Numbered from the stretch's first letter, positions 11,801 to 23,722 are shown. The stretch is DNA of 64,000 bases from Boesenbergia rotunda (GCA_024364735.1 JAGFNQ010004022.1:139838-203837); one strand, 5' to 3'. Numbers and translations: made by a program. Notes: generated by a model from the sequence alone, not told the origin.

Positions 11801-12040
11801 TAATATTCCTAATTGAAACCCATTTCTATTTATATCAAATTCTACCTAAGATTTACTAACAACCATGGTACTAGAAAAGCCCATGTAAGCCCCATTAGCA
11901 CTTAGCTTCTTATTCTATATCGAAAATCATGGATAATCATGCTAAGGTTCATACTAGTGTCCCCATGTTCCTCGAGAATCTATCTAGGCATGGTCAATAT
12001 TTTTAAAGAAAATATTGAGAGAATTTTCCAGGTCATTACA
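8818..12040 (-). repeat. 5' LTR of gypsy A
   Basis: A 3.2-kb LTR on the minus strand from TGTAATGACCTGG (12040) to GACGGGCATTACA (8818). Its first part matches the 3' LTR remnant at 3051-3314. It contains a G homopolymer at 11142-11153, recurring words such as AGCTACGGTAGT near 9711-9800, an antisense tRNA-like block near 11659-11730, and the block GGCTTGTACCAC (9630) that is also present in B, E and G. It is inserted in the end of gypsy C. Confidence 0.88.
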
Positions 12041-12234
12041 CTAGTTGGAGAGATTTGGCCAATAACCAGTAGATATGGGAGACCACTGGTTTCGGTAGGC
12101 TGTTACCTTACCAGGGAATGTAGGGTTAATGCCCGTCAGCACTTATATGGTAAGTGTTGTTAGTATTAGTCGTTGGTGGATAACGTACCCAATGACGAAA
12201 TTTGGGGACCAAATTTTTATTAGTGGGGGAGGAT
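12041..12234 (+). mobile_element. Gypsy C, last internal bases with polypurine tract
   Basis: This stretch follows gypsy A and ends in a purine tract, AGTGGGGGAGGAT, before an LTR. The words GACGAAATTTGGGGACC are of the kind seen at the 3' end of plant chromovirus internal regions. No frame is recognisable; the rest of C was displaced left by gypsy A and is outside the window. Confidence 0.6.
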
Positions 12235-15200
12235 ATTAAATCCTAAACTTTATCATCGCTCAGTGAAAATTTTTCGAAAAAGGTTCCTAGGATTTCCGAG
12301 ATCTTAGACGAAGGTTAGGGGCTTTAAATGATTTAAAACTAAACCTTAAAGGGGTTGTTTGCTAAAATTTTCAAATTTAGGGGTGCTATTTGAATTAACT
12401 ATGAAGGTTGGGCATAAATGCAAAATGACCCAAATAAGAGGTTGTTAGGGCTCAATGTTCGCTCGCACACCTCTTCTGGTCGATCGAAGCCAACGCCACC
12501 ATCGCCTTCGTCGTCGTCTACATCTCCGGCGAACCCTAGCCGCAGCTTCATCTGCTTCCTCGCCTTCCTCGCAGATCATCATAGAGGTCTGTCTCCGCCG
12601 GTCTCTTGGTTTTCGTAACCTAGCTCACCGCCCTGTGAGCTCTGAATTGGCAAGCTAAAGAGGGATTTCTCTAGAGCGCAAGCTTTCCCTAGTAGTTGAC
12701 CGACCATTTGTCTATTGGATGGTCTATTTTTGGTAGGTAAGCATTCCCTCTTAGATCTTGTGAAGCTACTCTTGTGGTGTGGGTTTGTAGCGATCGCGAT
12801 GCTATCCCTGGTGTTCAAATTGCATCCAGATTGTTTGACAGGATGGGAATCTGAGTGTTGACTTGAAGGTGAACTGAACTCCTAGGCAGAAGGGGATGGT
12901 TAGCTCAGTCCTGCATCTAAAGATTGCAGATCCTTCTTCTCTCCCTTAATCCTCTCGTGGCTGAGGTTGTATTCTTAATCGGCGACAGTTAGGTAAGGAT
13001 AGTTGTTTTGGTTTTCTCTTTGGCATTTGCTTGAAATAGGAATTGCTGGTTTGATCTGTGTGTTTAGATCAGTTGATGGCTAGGTCTCTGTTCTTGACAG
13101 CTTCTTGTAGCTTAGTCTCCGGATGGGTGGTGGCAATCCTCTAAGTAGAATCGGGTAGGATTGAAGCCTAATCATGGAAGTTCAATTTATCCTTTTCTTT
13201 TGACACCTTGTATGTGTAGAGGTTGGGTGGTGTTTTTGTGCTTTGCGTTAGTCATCTTGAGTTTTTAATCCTGTGTTATTCTGTGTTGAAGAAATCATTG
13301 ATCGAGAGTTTGATTCCTAGGAATTTCTCTTAATCCTTTAATCGACTTTGGATTATAGGGCTTCATTTGTAGGGCTGCTCAATGGTTGATCAGTTTTAAA
13401 TTAATGGAGAATTAGCATGGTCTGTGAGTTTATACTCTTGGTGATCTTGAGATGGTCTTTCCCTTAGCCGTGTGTTGGGACAGGGAGGGCTATGGTATTG
13501 TGATGTTGGTTTGGTTCTAATGTTAAGTTGGGTTGGATCTTGGTTTTGGTTTGGACTAAACCTAAGTTGTACTCAATCGCGGAAACTTATGTTAATCATC
13601 TAATTTGGAATAATTAAAATGATTACGGTAAATAGGTTAACCCTAATACAGTTTAGGGATTTGTTTAGCTATTTGATAATTGTTATGATAGCTAAAATTG
13701 TGTCCGTTAATACAGGACACTGATCGCTTTTGGATTATTGGCGGATGGTTCTTTCTGCTTTAATACGGACTTCTACACTTTGAGGAGGGTACTTCTTGCT
13801 TGTCTTCTTTAGATCCACATTATCTTTATGCATGGCTTTTTGTTGTTGATGTAGTAGGCTGATATTGACCTTTAACTTCTATCGTTTTGTTATCCTGTAT
13901 GATACTTATGCTTGACCATGGATATGATCTAAATTTCCTTCTATACAGTCTCGTTTATTTGTTATCTGAGTCTGTATAGCATGGGTATAACATGAGTATG
14001 TAGATGTAGAATAGCAGACCACTATATAGTTGCATTGATTGTGTCTAATCATACTTGCACGTGTGTCTAGATATGAACTGATCGGGTTATTGTGACATGT
14101 CATTTGATATATACATTGATTTGATTGCTATTATTACTTGCATGTACACCTAGATGCATGATGGTTAGGTTATTGTACCTGTGATCGACCTATACATGTT
14201 ATGTTAAGTTATGTATGATGACCTGGTAGGGGTTGTATGTGTTTGAGTCATGCACCATACCTGCACTGTTGCATGCCAGCGATCAGCGACTCCCTTGTGG
14301 TTGAGCCTATCGTCATCCGGTACATGATATGAACACCCAACCACTCATGGGTTAGTGGATACAGTTGGGTGTGTGTATTTGCTCTGTTCTACTCCGCTCG
14401 ACCGCTCATGGGTAGTGGTTTCGGAGCGTGGTAGCAGGCAGGGATCCCTTCTCTTTCCATAGACCAGAGGAGATAAGAGCGACGCTCCCTCATATATACA
14501 TGGGGTATGGGGGTGGTCCCCCGTAAGAATCATGTCCAATTGGTCACTTAGGAGCAGTGATAGCAGGGTGTGTACAGTGTCACAGCTCTACCCACTCGGC
14601 TGATACAGTATCGCCTGTCTCGGTGGCTTGATTGGCGTCGTGGGTGACCATGACATTGCATTATGTGCATTTGATGCAATGTGCATTTTGTTTGTGATTG
14701 CTGCACTTGTTTGACATGCATGTACAGGAAATGCTTATGTGTGGTTTGATGACCTTGCACTTGCTCGTGTTGGTACGAGTCTTTTATGGTCAGGATAGAC
14801 TGATTTTTGGTACGTACAGTCAGTGGTATTTTTAGTTATGCATATTTTGATATTCCTGATGAGATTGTATCCTATTGTTTCTTTATAGCTTACTCAGCTA
14901 TTTTGTTCAGTCATGCATATCTTTCTATATACCCTCGGAGTCCACTTGGACTCACTACCTATCACAATATTTTTGTTTTCAGGTTGATAGCTCACCGGAG
15001 GAGCCTAGTTGTCGGTCCCGAGTTCCCATGACTCCATTTGGATGGGTGCTTCCGTTGGTTTTGTTTTCTTTTGATAGCATTGTCTATGTTTTGTATTCGT
15101 TTTGTTACTGTGGACTTGTATTAGATTTATTCATGCGGTATTGTATTTTTGATTCATCTGTTGGACTATGTGTTGGTTGTTTTGTTGCTCGTCTGCCCTG

Positions 15201-15398
15201 GGGGCAGCTCAGGTGAGTGTTACGAATTTTTGATATTGTGATATTTTCATTTTCCATAAATTAGATATCTGTTTTGAGGCCTGAGGCCTAATTATAAACT
15301 GCGTGTATTGTATGTATGTGTAAATTGTCCACCAAACAGGGGAGATGCTGTCCGATTTTATAATGGATCAGCGCCTCCAATGGTCTCGGGGCGTGACA
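12235..15398 (+). repeat. 3' LTR of gypsy C
   Basis: It runs from the purine tract to GGGGCGTGACA, where copia D gag resumes. The expected initial TG appears mutated (sequence begins ATTAAATCC). Length is about 3.16 kb. It holds a C/T-rich, leader-like segment with AACCCTAGCCGC (12530) and two successive nested hairpins at 14333-14426. No second LTR is in the window, so the left boundary rests on the purine tract only. Confidence 0.65.
14333..14426 (+). repeat. Two successive nested hairpins in LTR C
   Basis: Hairpin one has outer arms ACACCCAAC (14333-14341) and GTTGGGTGT (14364-14372) and an inner stem CACT/AGTG. Hairpin two has outer arms CTCCG (14392-14396) and CGGAG (14422-14426) and an inner stem ACCGCT/AGTGGT. 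Both share the apex CTCATGGGT while the outer arms differ. Confidence 0.55.
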
Positions 15399-16564
15399 TC
15401 GAATTCCGATGATGAGCCTTCACCTTCACTTGAACTCCCTTATTCCTCATCACTTGACTCCTTTTCATCTTCGGATGACTCCAAATTGTCCACTCCCATT
15501 AATGCGAAGTATGACGCATGATCTTCTTCTTCCTCCGATGAAGATGGATCATCCCAAGTAGCTTTGAGACTTGTGACACTCTTTTCTTTTCCCTTGGATT
15601 TCTTCTTCTCACCCTTCTTCTTCTCCTCCTTCTTTTCATCTCTTTTCTTTAATTATGGACATTCATTCTTCATATGTCCATCTTGATGACAATTATAGCA
15701 AATAATTTACTTTCCTTTGCTCATACTTCTTGAACTTTTCCTACCATGAGATTTGTTAGAAAAACTTTTAAAAGTTTTTCGCATATTCATTACCATGTAG
15801 GCTTCTTGGTCGCTATCCATGGAGGCACTAGATTCCTCCGAGTCAGATGATGATGAATAGATGATCTTCGTCCTTTCCTTTTTCTTCTTCCTTTCCTTTT
15901 CTACATCAAAAGCTACACATTTCTCTTTAGTAGAAATGTTAGATTGCTCATGTAACTCGAATTCACAAAATAGATCATCTAATTTTATAATAGAGTGATC
16001 CCTAGAAACTTTGTAGGCATCAACCATTGATGCCCACAAAGTAGTCTTAGGGAATGATTGGAGTACATACCTCACAATATCTCTATTTTCAACCTTCTCA
16101 CCAATGACATTGAGTTTGTTGATTATTTCTTTGACCCTTCTTTGTAGTTGACTTACCGTTTCGTTGGCCTTCATTGTGAGTGATTGGAGTTGTGCCACCA
16201 AGAGATCTTTCTTGGCCCTCCTTGACTCATTTGACCCTTCATTGAGCTCAATGAGCTTTTCCCAAAGCTCCTTCGCGGTCTTGAAAGACCCAACCTTGTT
16301 CAATTGCTCTTTTGATAATCCACATTGAAGTGTTGTTGTAGCCTTTGCATTGGCTTGCGCCTTCTTCATCATCCCCTTTGTCCAATTCCTCATTGGTAGC
16401 GGCTCTCCTCTTTCATTTACGGGTGCATCAAAATCATCTACAATACTACACCAATTTTCAATATCGTTCATGAGATAGTACTCCATCCTACCATTCCAAT
16501 AGGTGAAACTATTGCCGTCGAAGAACGGTGGTCGTGCGGTGCTATACCCCTCTTGAAACACCAT
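15399..16564 (-). pseudogene. gag: Copia D gag (Sirevirus-like), 3' end cut off
   Basis: Gag packages the element's RNA into virus-like particles in the cytoplasm. The minus-strand frame starts with MVFQEGYSTARPPFF at 16564 and contains the copia gag (UBN2-type) domain, with WNGRMEYYL, TLQCGLSKEQLNKV, AKELWEKLIELNEGS and TTLWASMVDAYKVSRD. It ends with a Ser/Asp/Glu-rich tail. A CCHC zinc knuckle (CYNCHQDGHMKNEC) lies near 15650-15700, but one in-frame TAA stands before it and another just after it. The frame is cut at 15398 by gypsy C. It is a close relative of J gag (42851-43882). Confidence 0.9.
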
Positions 16565-16610
16565 TTTCTTTGATCCTCCGATCGATGGTTAGTTCTTCCA
16601 AAACGAACCT

Positions 16611-16622
16611 GCTCTGATACCA
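16611..16622 (-). other. Primer binding site of copia D (initiator tRNA-Met)
   Basis: The minus strand reads TGGTATCAGAGC two bases after the LTR end CTATCA at 16625. Confidence 0.9.
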
Positions 16623-17021
16623 CTTGATAGATCGTGGCGCCCAACTAGAGAGGGGGGGGGGTAAATAGTTGCTTCCGATTTTATCTACAAAACCTGTTAG
16701 CTAAACACAAATAAAACCAATAAAAATGATAAGAACAATGCAAACACCTTTGTTTACTTGGTAACCACCTCAGAGAGGTGACTAATCTAAGGATCCACAC
16801 GCACGCACAAGCTCCACTATGAAAAACCTCCTTCAAGGTGGAGAAAACCATCACAAGGTTGCCCTCTTCCTCTTTACAAGATGGAATTAAGGTTGAGAGG
16901 AAGAGCTGGAGACTTTTTGCACAAATAGCACCCTGGTACCCTCAAGAACCGTGCCTTTGTCATGCCCAAAAGTCACCTTTAAATAGAGTAAAGGATGACT
17001 CCAAAAACCATCCAGCTCGAT

Positions 17022-17170
17022 ACCAGTCGACTACCCCTGGGGAAATCGACTGGTCCCACCGAAGTAGATGGCCAACGGCTAGTTTTTCGGGGTTACCAGT
17101 TGACTGCCCCATGGGCAGTCGACCGATGCCTCAGGAAGTTCTAGCAGTCAACTGATTTTCTCCCAGTTGA
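17022..17170. repeat. GTCGAC/GTTGAC palindromic word cluster in LTR D
   Basis: Five words are visible: CCAGTCGACT, ATCGACTGG, CCAGTTGACTGCCC, GGGCAGTCGACC and CAGTCAACTG followed by CAGTTGACTG. Several form inverted pairs. Clusters of short palindromes in the LTR are known in Sireviruses; J uses GGGCGCCC at the same relative place. Confidence 0.6.
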
Positions 17171-17418
17171 CTGCTCAGCTTACACAAGCACTCTTCCCCA
17201 CTCCGACGACCCTCCTTCACATGTGCCTTCAAGTATACTCCCTTGGCTTGCCCCTTGATGTCCTCTTCCATCGGCTATCATCCCTCGGAGGCGCACGCAA
17301 GCCCTCGGCTTGCCTCCATGCCACCCATCATGTGTGCCCTTTGAAGTCCACTTCCCAGCTTGCCCTTGGAGTTTTCTTCCCTCGGCTCTTGTCCCTCGGA
17401 TGTGTCCTCCTCGTGTGA

Positions 17419-17423
17419 CTCAC
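17419..17423. repeat. Target site duplication of F, left copy (CTCAC)
   Basis: The second copy is at 26202-26206. Joining the flanks restores copia D's LTR. Confidence 0.88.
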
Positions 17424-19877
17424 TGATAAAGCCTCGCGTGTCGTATCGCGAGTATCAAATACAATTAAAGAATCGAACTCCTCTACACTAATGTAGCATA
17501 GAGTAACTCGAGTCGTCTCCCAACGAATGTAGTTGGTACATGGTAATTCTCAAGATAGTATATTATTGCTTTTGGGTTTTTGATATCAAACTGGGGTTTG
17601 ATTTGAACATTAATATCACGAACAGAAATAGAAGAGCAGATATGAAATCTAGTTCTACTTAAGGAAAGACAATGCAAGTACTGAAATCTAATTTAACCTA
17701 ACTACAATTGCAGTAAAGAAAAAGCAATATGAAAGAAGCATTCAAGAAATAAAGCATCAATGAAATCTAGACATGGAGCAAAACCTACAGCATTAATGAA
17801 ATCTAATCTGACCTAACCTATTGCATCCAAATTAAATACAAGAACGTAAGGAAATCATGAAGCATTCAATTAACAAAGGATTGCAAGAATTCAATGAACT
17901 TAATTGCAACAATCCAAATAACACGAATGATTTGGGAATTCCATCAATCACGTAATGAGCATGAAGAAATTTGATAAAAGTACATGCAAGTTGAAACATA
18001 GGGGATCCATCAAATACAATCATTCACCAATTAACACAATCATTCTCTAGTAAAACCACCAAAAACCAAATCAAATGGAAACATTGCAAATTGACCCCAA
18101 GTATTCTGTGTTGTGAAGAGGAAAAACTCCTGCACTTAGTGTTCTGCCGAAACATGATGAAGTCTGGCTGCTGTGAAAGAAATGACTTTGTTGTGAAGAA
18201 GTTTCTATGAACAATCTTGATACAAACATCAACAATTGACACAAACTGTCAACACATGATAAACAATCAAAATTAAGCATTGAGCTACCATCAGACTTGG
18301 AGTAATTGTTGTAATGAAGTGGATGAACTGAATTGTCGTGAAGGTGCCTGAATTATGTGAAGAGAAATTTGCTGTGAAGAATTACTGAAATGCTGTGAAG
18401 AACTTGAATCACTGATGAAGGAAATTGCTGTAATGCTGATAAAGAAGAACAAGCTGTGAAGAACTACTGAAATGCTGTGAAGAACTTGAATCGCTGATGA
18501 AGGAATTCTAGATTGCTGATGAAACTGCTATGAAGAAACTGCTGGGACGTAAAAACTGCTGCCGGTAATGAAATTATTGTGAAGAACTAATGGCGTGCGA
18601 CGGAGGAAGATGGTCGGCGGCAGTGAAGTCGACTAGGACTCGGAACCTCTAGGCCCTAGCTCTGCGGTGGTGATGTGGATGAAAGCTTTGATCGAGTCGG
18701 GAACCCCTCAAACTCGAGAGAAAGCTGTCGGTCGGCGGCGATGAAGTGGAAAGCGGATGGAGTTGATCGGATCGAGTCGGGAACCCCTCAAACTGCGATC
18801 AATCGAAGCTCCGACCGGCGACGATGAAGTCGGTGGAATACCGCCGACGGTGAAGGTAGAGAAGATGGGTTGAGACAGGAACCCCTTGTCTGCAACTGCT
18901 TCTTCCCGATCGCCCTCGCCTCTATGGAGAAGATGACTTCGAGAGGATGACCTAGGTTTCGCGACGCTGCCCTCTTTTGATCCGTGGTTGCGCGGTTCGG
19001 TCTAGTCAGCCAGCTTCAGCTTGAGTTGGATTCAGTCCAGACTTGGGTTCAGTCGAGCTCAGAAGTTCGGTTTGGCTCAGCGGTTCAGTGGTTCGATCAG
19101 CCTCAGCCCAGCAATTGGGTTCAGTCCAGTCAACTCAACTCAGCCTTGGTTCAGTTCAGCCCAGCTAGAGCTCAGAAGTTGGATTTGGCTCAGCTTGCGC
19201 TTGACCCAGCAGACCAAGCCAGCTTCAGCGGTTCGATTCGGCTCAGCGGTTCAATCGAGCACTAGGTTCAGCCAAGTTATGATGGAAGCAACAGACGGCT
19301 GAGATCAATCTGACTTCATCCAACGGTCGGATCTCTTTAGATCTGATCCAAACTCCACAGATCTCAATCAATGGTCCTGATCTACCTATCCCCACTCGGA
19401 TTAACCAGATCAGTGGCGGATGGTCCAGATCTTCCCTTTACTTGAATTGATGGTCTAGACATCTTGAGCTTGATCCAACGGTCAGATCACTTCTGATTTG
19501 GCTGAAATTTTCAGATCTTGATCTATGGTCATGATTGATTCTATCTTGAGCTCGAATTGACCAGAAGTTGACCGATGGCTCAGATCTAGCCGTTCTCTGG
19601 AATGGACGACTCCTAATAATCCGATGCTTGATCCCTTTGATCTGGATCCAATGCTGACTCAAGTCTGACCCGATTTGATCTAGGTCCATGATCAATTGAA
19701 GCCTACAAAATGATATTCAATTTTAGTGCCAAAAATATCCCAAATATATAATGATTTGAATTAAAAACCAAAATAGAGGAAATACATGAAACCTAATACA
19801 ATTGCAAACTTAAGCATATAAAATGTGGATCACTTGGATTTTAGAGCCGAAAATAATCAACAAAATGATGGTTATCA
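17424..19877 (-). repeat. 3' LTR of element F
   Basis: It pairs with 23745-26201 almost throughout, with scattered substitutions. Repeated words such as GCTGTGAAGAA and GGTTCAGTCCAG are present, and AT-rich ends flank a C/G-rich middle (18590-19300). It lies after the polypurine tract in element sense. Confidence 0.92.
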
Positions 19878-19921
19878 AACTCCCCCACACTTATTCTTAG
19901 GCGTCTCACGCAAGTAAACAA
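19878..19921 (-). other. Polypurine tract block of element F
   Basis: On the minus strand AAGTGTGGGGGAGTT directly precedes the 3' LTR. A GTGAGACGCCTAAGAAT-like stretch comes just before it. A close copy of this block occurs at 20808-20845. Confidence 0.75.
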
Positions 19922-20614
19922 AACTAAAAGAAAACAACATATCTCCCAAACATTACATCCCCTATCAATACTTTAAGAAATAATAAAAGAAAATTACTTA
20001 AGATCATCAAGTCTCAAGAATCCATGTATTTATGGTTCCAAATCTCTCATAAGTCAAAGACATGGTAATTTCATCAACTTGAATAAACTAAGCATGACAA
20101 AAACCTCACAAGATGGATATATGCACTGATGCTCACAAAAAATCAAATATGGAAGTGGAGTTCTCTCAAAACATTCATGACATTACACTACCATATGCTT
20201 GCTTATCTTCTACTTCTCCACTACTATAACATAAGTGCACAAATCAAGAGGGTTTTTCAATGAATAATAATGAAACCAAGTGCTAACAAGAGAACAAGAA
20301 TGGTAGATAACAAAGAAGATCATAGAGAGCATGAAAGAAGATCAAAGAGAATATGAGAGCATTGGGGTAATTAACATGATGTATACAATCAAACAATAGG
20401 CCAAAATAAATAACTCAATCAAACCTCCAACACTCAAAATTCTCCTTGCACATTCTCAATACAATACACAACAACCACTTACAACACTTCTAAAAATGTA
20501 TGCATGTATCAACAATTCACTCTTGAGTTTCTCTAATAAGGATATCAAATGAGTATACATCAAAAATTCTTCTACGAAAATATTCCCTCTTGTTCATCAC
20601 TAACAAAAATCCCG

Positions 20615-20800
20615 AATGCTTGAGGAAATTTTTTTTTCACTTTCTTTAATTTTTTTTATTCTTTTCTCTTTTTTTTTTCTCACATTTTTTTTCATCTTTA
20701 TTATTATTATTATTATTTTTTATCTCTCTTCCTTTTTTTCACATAGAGAGATTTTCTTTTTTTTTTCTCTTTTTTTTTCACACAAGCATTCGTTCATACA
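20615..20800 (-). repeat. Poly-T/CT low-complexity tract in element F
   Basis: On the plus strand the stretch is nearly all T and C with a short ATT run (20699-20717), so it is purine-rich in element sense. It lies just downstream, in element sense, of the second polypurine-like block at 20808. No coding role is seen. Confidence 0.75.
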
Positions 20801-20807
20801 CACGTGT

Positions 20808-20845
20808 CTCCCCTCCACACTTAAAACTTGAGCGTCTCGTGAAAC
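20808..20845 (-). other. Second polypurine-like block in element F
   Basis: The minus strand has ACGAGACGCTCAAG followed by AAGTGTGGAGGGGAGAC, matching the real tract at 19878-19921 (GAGACGCCTAAG, AAGTGTGGGGGAG). It could act as an additional plus-strand primer or be a leftover of a duplication. Confidence 0.55.
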
Positions 20846-21593
20846 CTACTAAATATGTAACAAAGCATGATAACATCTCAAACTTACAATAGTAGAGGCT
20901 AATAATAGACAAATAAAAATGTACTCATCATGCAATCACCCCATGCTTTCATCGAATGCTCAAGAAAAGAATAAGCTAACAAAGATATGATAGTGAGAAT
21001 ATAGTGACAATGATAGTATCTGAGAGACAATGAAACATGAAGGTAATAGGTGAAACACTCACTAGTAACAGTAGCAAAGTAGAGGGCAAACTAAGAGATC
21101 AACAAGAAAGGTTGCCTCCATCATATTCATGTATGTTTATGCTATTGTAATTTCAAAAAGAATCAAAGCAAGTTCTAGAGTGTCATGTATCACAAATGCT
21201 ATCACACATAAGAGGATTAAAGATAGGCATGGCAATATCCTCACTAGGTGAACAATAAAATGTCATGCTTAATCTAACAAGATAGAGTCTATCACCACAA
21301 CAAATGACTAAATGCAATTAATGTCCCCAAGCATACCAAGGAAACCGAAACTCGATAATCAGACTTAACTATCTTTTATGATTCTCAAAGCATAATAAAG
21401 GAACATGTAGGGAGATAAAACTAGAAGTTAAACAAGGTTTATTCAAGACCAAACAAAGTGCAGAATGAGGAAGCAAAACATGAATGCAAGGTATAAAAGC
21501 AAACAAACATGCGAGTATAAACATAAAGAAAAAAAAGAAAAGGAAAATAAAGGAACAAACTCCCCTTCAAGTAGGGTAGAGAGCACGTAGCAT

Positions 21594-23609
21594 CTATTTT
21601 GGGAGAACTATCCTCATGTGATCAACCTCGTAGTGCACGTATTTCCCCCTTATTAATTTCGCACAAGCATCTTCCGGTGGTCGGAGACGATTAAGGTTCA
21701 GAACCCATTTAAGAGGTGAGGTGCTACTAGTCGAAATAAGAACAACTCCTCCCTCTTGATGCTTTTTGGAAGTCCTTCCAGGAGGTTGGAGTCTGTTCAG
21801 ATAGAGCACCCACTCCAGATGTCTTCGGGACCCTGCAAAACTATGTAATACCTCTCTCAAGTGTGCAGGGTAAGAAAGAAGTGTAATATCGTCAATCTCT
21901 ACATAAAAAGAATCCAAAAATGTAACACATCTAAGAAAATCAATTATTGACACCTCAATGAAGTTTTCACAATTAATATCTGCATAAGATGTGTCCAGTA
22001 ATTCATCAGAACAAATAACATCAACACTAGGTATCGCAATGGAATTTTCACAATCAATTTCTAAATGAGATGTAGCAAGACATGCATCACAACCAATATA
22101 ATCAACATTGGGTACCTCTATGCGATTTTCACAATTATTGTCCATAAAGGATGTATCAAGAATATCATCACAACAAGCAATCTCAACACTAGGTGTGCCC
22201 AAATATTTACCACAATGAACATAATCAATTTCAGGTGCCTTTACAGGTTTTTCACAAACAATTTCTACAGCAAATGTATCAATAAATTCATCACAATGAA
22301 TACAATCAGTTTTAGGCACCTCTGCGAATTTTTCACACTCAACATTTACATGAGATGTATCACAACATGCTTCACATTCAACAAATTCAACACTAGGTAC
22401 CTCTATGAATTTCTCACAATCAAATTTTACAAAAGATGTATCCATAAGAGTATCACAAACAATAAAATCATTTTGAGGTACCTCCATTGATTTTTCTAAA
22501 GACATAAGAGGAATACTCACCTGATCGTGCTGAAGAATACCTGGAGGTTCTATAAGAGTGAATGTATCCATAGCTTCCTCCTGGTCAAGAGCAGGTTCCA
22601 TCTCAGGCTCAAGTTCTGGTGGACACTCAACTGAAGCAAGTGATTCTTGTGTTCTTGCTTCCACCATGCAAGTCCCTACACTTTCATTCCGATCCTCTGA
22701 ATCTTCTAATATATCAAGCAATGTTGGTGGTCCCTGGGGCTCAGTGCAATCCCCTACACCTGTGGATTCATCTGATTGTCCTGATCTTTGGGCTAGTATT
22801 TGATTCATTTGATCAACCAATTTCGAAAGGCGTCCTGCGATGTCTTGACGCTCTTGTTGTTGTAAAATTTGTTGAAGCATCTCTTTCATCCTCTGTTGTT
22901 GAGCCTCATTCTCATTAGGATTCTCAAAGCCTCCTTGATTGTTGTGGAATTCCTGTTGATCTTGAAATGTGACATAAGGTTGCTGAAAATTAAGAGTAGG
23001 CTGTGAGTTCTGAAATGGGAACTGTTGGGGCTGCTTAAATGATTGAATGGGATGATTAAACTGCTGAAGATTTGGTTCACAATTTGGTGGAGATTGCTGA
23101 AAATTATGGTTCTGAAAACTCTGGGCATAGGGCTGAAATAGTTGGTGGGACGATTGGATTGGTTGTTGAAAATTCTGATTCTGGAATTGAAAACTCTGAA
23201 ATGGAGGCTGAAAATTCTGATCGTTCGGTGGAAAATATTATTGTGAAGGTTGAAATCCACTCTGATTTTGATTCTGGAATGTCTAAAATGGTTGGAACCC
23301 CTACTGAAAATTCTGACCTTGAAATTTGCAATCTTGCTGAAACTGTTGAAATTGTGGCTGAAAGAATGGTTGAACTTGCTGAGAATCATAGCCCATAAAA
23401 TTCTGGTTGCACTGCTGAAATTGCTATGGAAATTGATGTGGTTGCTGGTAATTCAAATTATCTTGGTACCCTTGCTGAAAATTCTGAAATTGTGGTTGAA
23501 ACTGCTGTGGTGGCTGATTAAAAGTTTGGTACTGCTGCAAGTCTGAATAGGGTTGCTGAAATTGTTGGCACGGCTACTGGTGCGGAGATGAATAAGCATT
23601 TGAAAACAT
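21594..23609 (-). pseudogene. Element F long frame: Gln/Asn/Phe-rich head and 27-residue Cys repeats
   Basis: No known family is recognised. From ATG at 23609 one frame of 672 codons runs to a stop at 21594, with no net frameshift. Codons 1-240 encode a Gln/Phe/Asn-rich region (units like QFQPQFQNFQQ), interrupted by five stops, all at places where Gln is expected. The remaining 431 codons are open. They contain a coiled-coil-prone stretch (MLQQILQQQERQDIAGRLSK), an acidic linker, then seven or eight repeats of about 27 residues (DTSxVxIxCExxIEVPxVDxI, then CD) at 21887-22500. A duplicated LEWVLYLNRLQPPG / LKWVLNLNRLRPPE ends it. Its position after the primer site suggests a gag-like or accessory role; that is inference. 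Confidence 0.7.
21887..22500 (-). repeat. Coding tandem repeat of 81-84 bp in element F
   Basis: Words like GATGTATC or AATGTATC recur on the plus strand at about 22434, 22353, 22273, 22150, 22069 and 21987. Between 22273 and 22150 a unit is altered. The period of 27-28 codons keeps the reading frame, and two Cys per unit are held. Confidence 0.75.
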
Positions 23610-23722
23610 TTTGAATCTGTAGTCCTGTCACAAAACAAGTAAAATAGCAGCAACCGTATACAAAAGATAAAACAATCAAAAATAAAATCAAAAGATATAA
23701 TTATCAAGCACCCACTTCATCA

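Larger units (their letters stand above)
16625..17423 (-). repeat. 5' LTR of copia D, part downstream of element F
   Basis: On the minus strand this part ends CGATCTATCA before the primer site. It joins to 26207-26328 across element F, giving an LTR of about 0.92 kb. Repeated words based on CAGTCGACTG and CAGTTGACTG lie at 17022-17170. A run of G occurs at 16651-16660. Confidence 0.85.

Noticed and set aside
12418..12658. Arg/Ser-rich frames in LTR C as a host gene exon
   Set aside because: Short, several frames open at once, and inside an LTR; typical of C/T-rich leader sequence.
18984..19302. Ser/Gln-rich frames in the F LTR
   Set aside because: They come from repeated GGTTCAG/CAGCCCAG words, are open in two frames, and the second LTR copy keeps them only in part.
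22065..22490. 141-codon plus-strand frame in element F
   Set aside because: It is antisense to the coding repeats of the F frame and shows no independent features.
22886..23389. 167-codon frame rich in Phe/Arg/Asn in element F
   Set aside because: It is another frame of the Gln-rich repeats; the frame starting at 23609 agrees with the downstream 431 codons.
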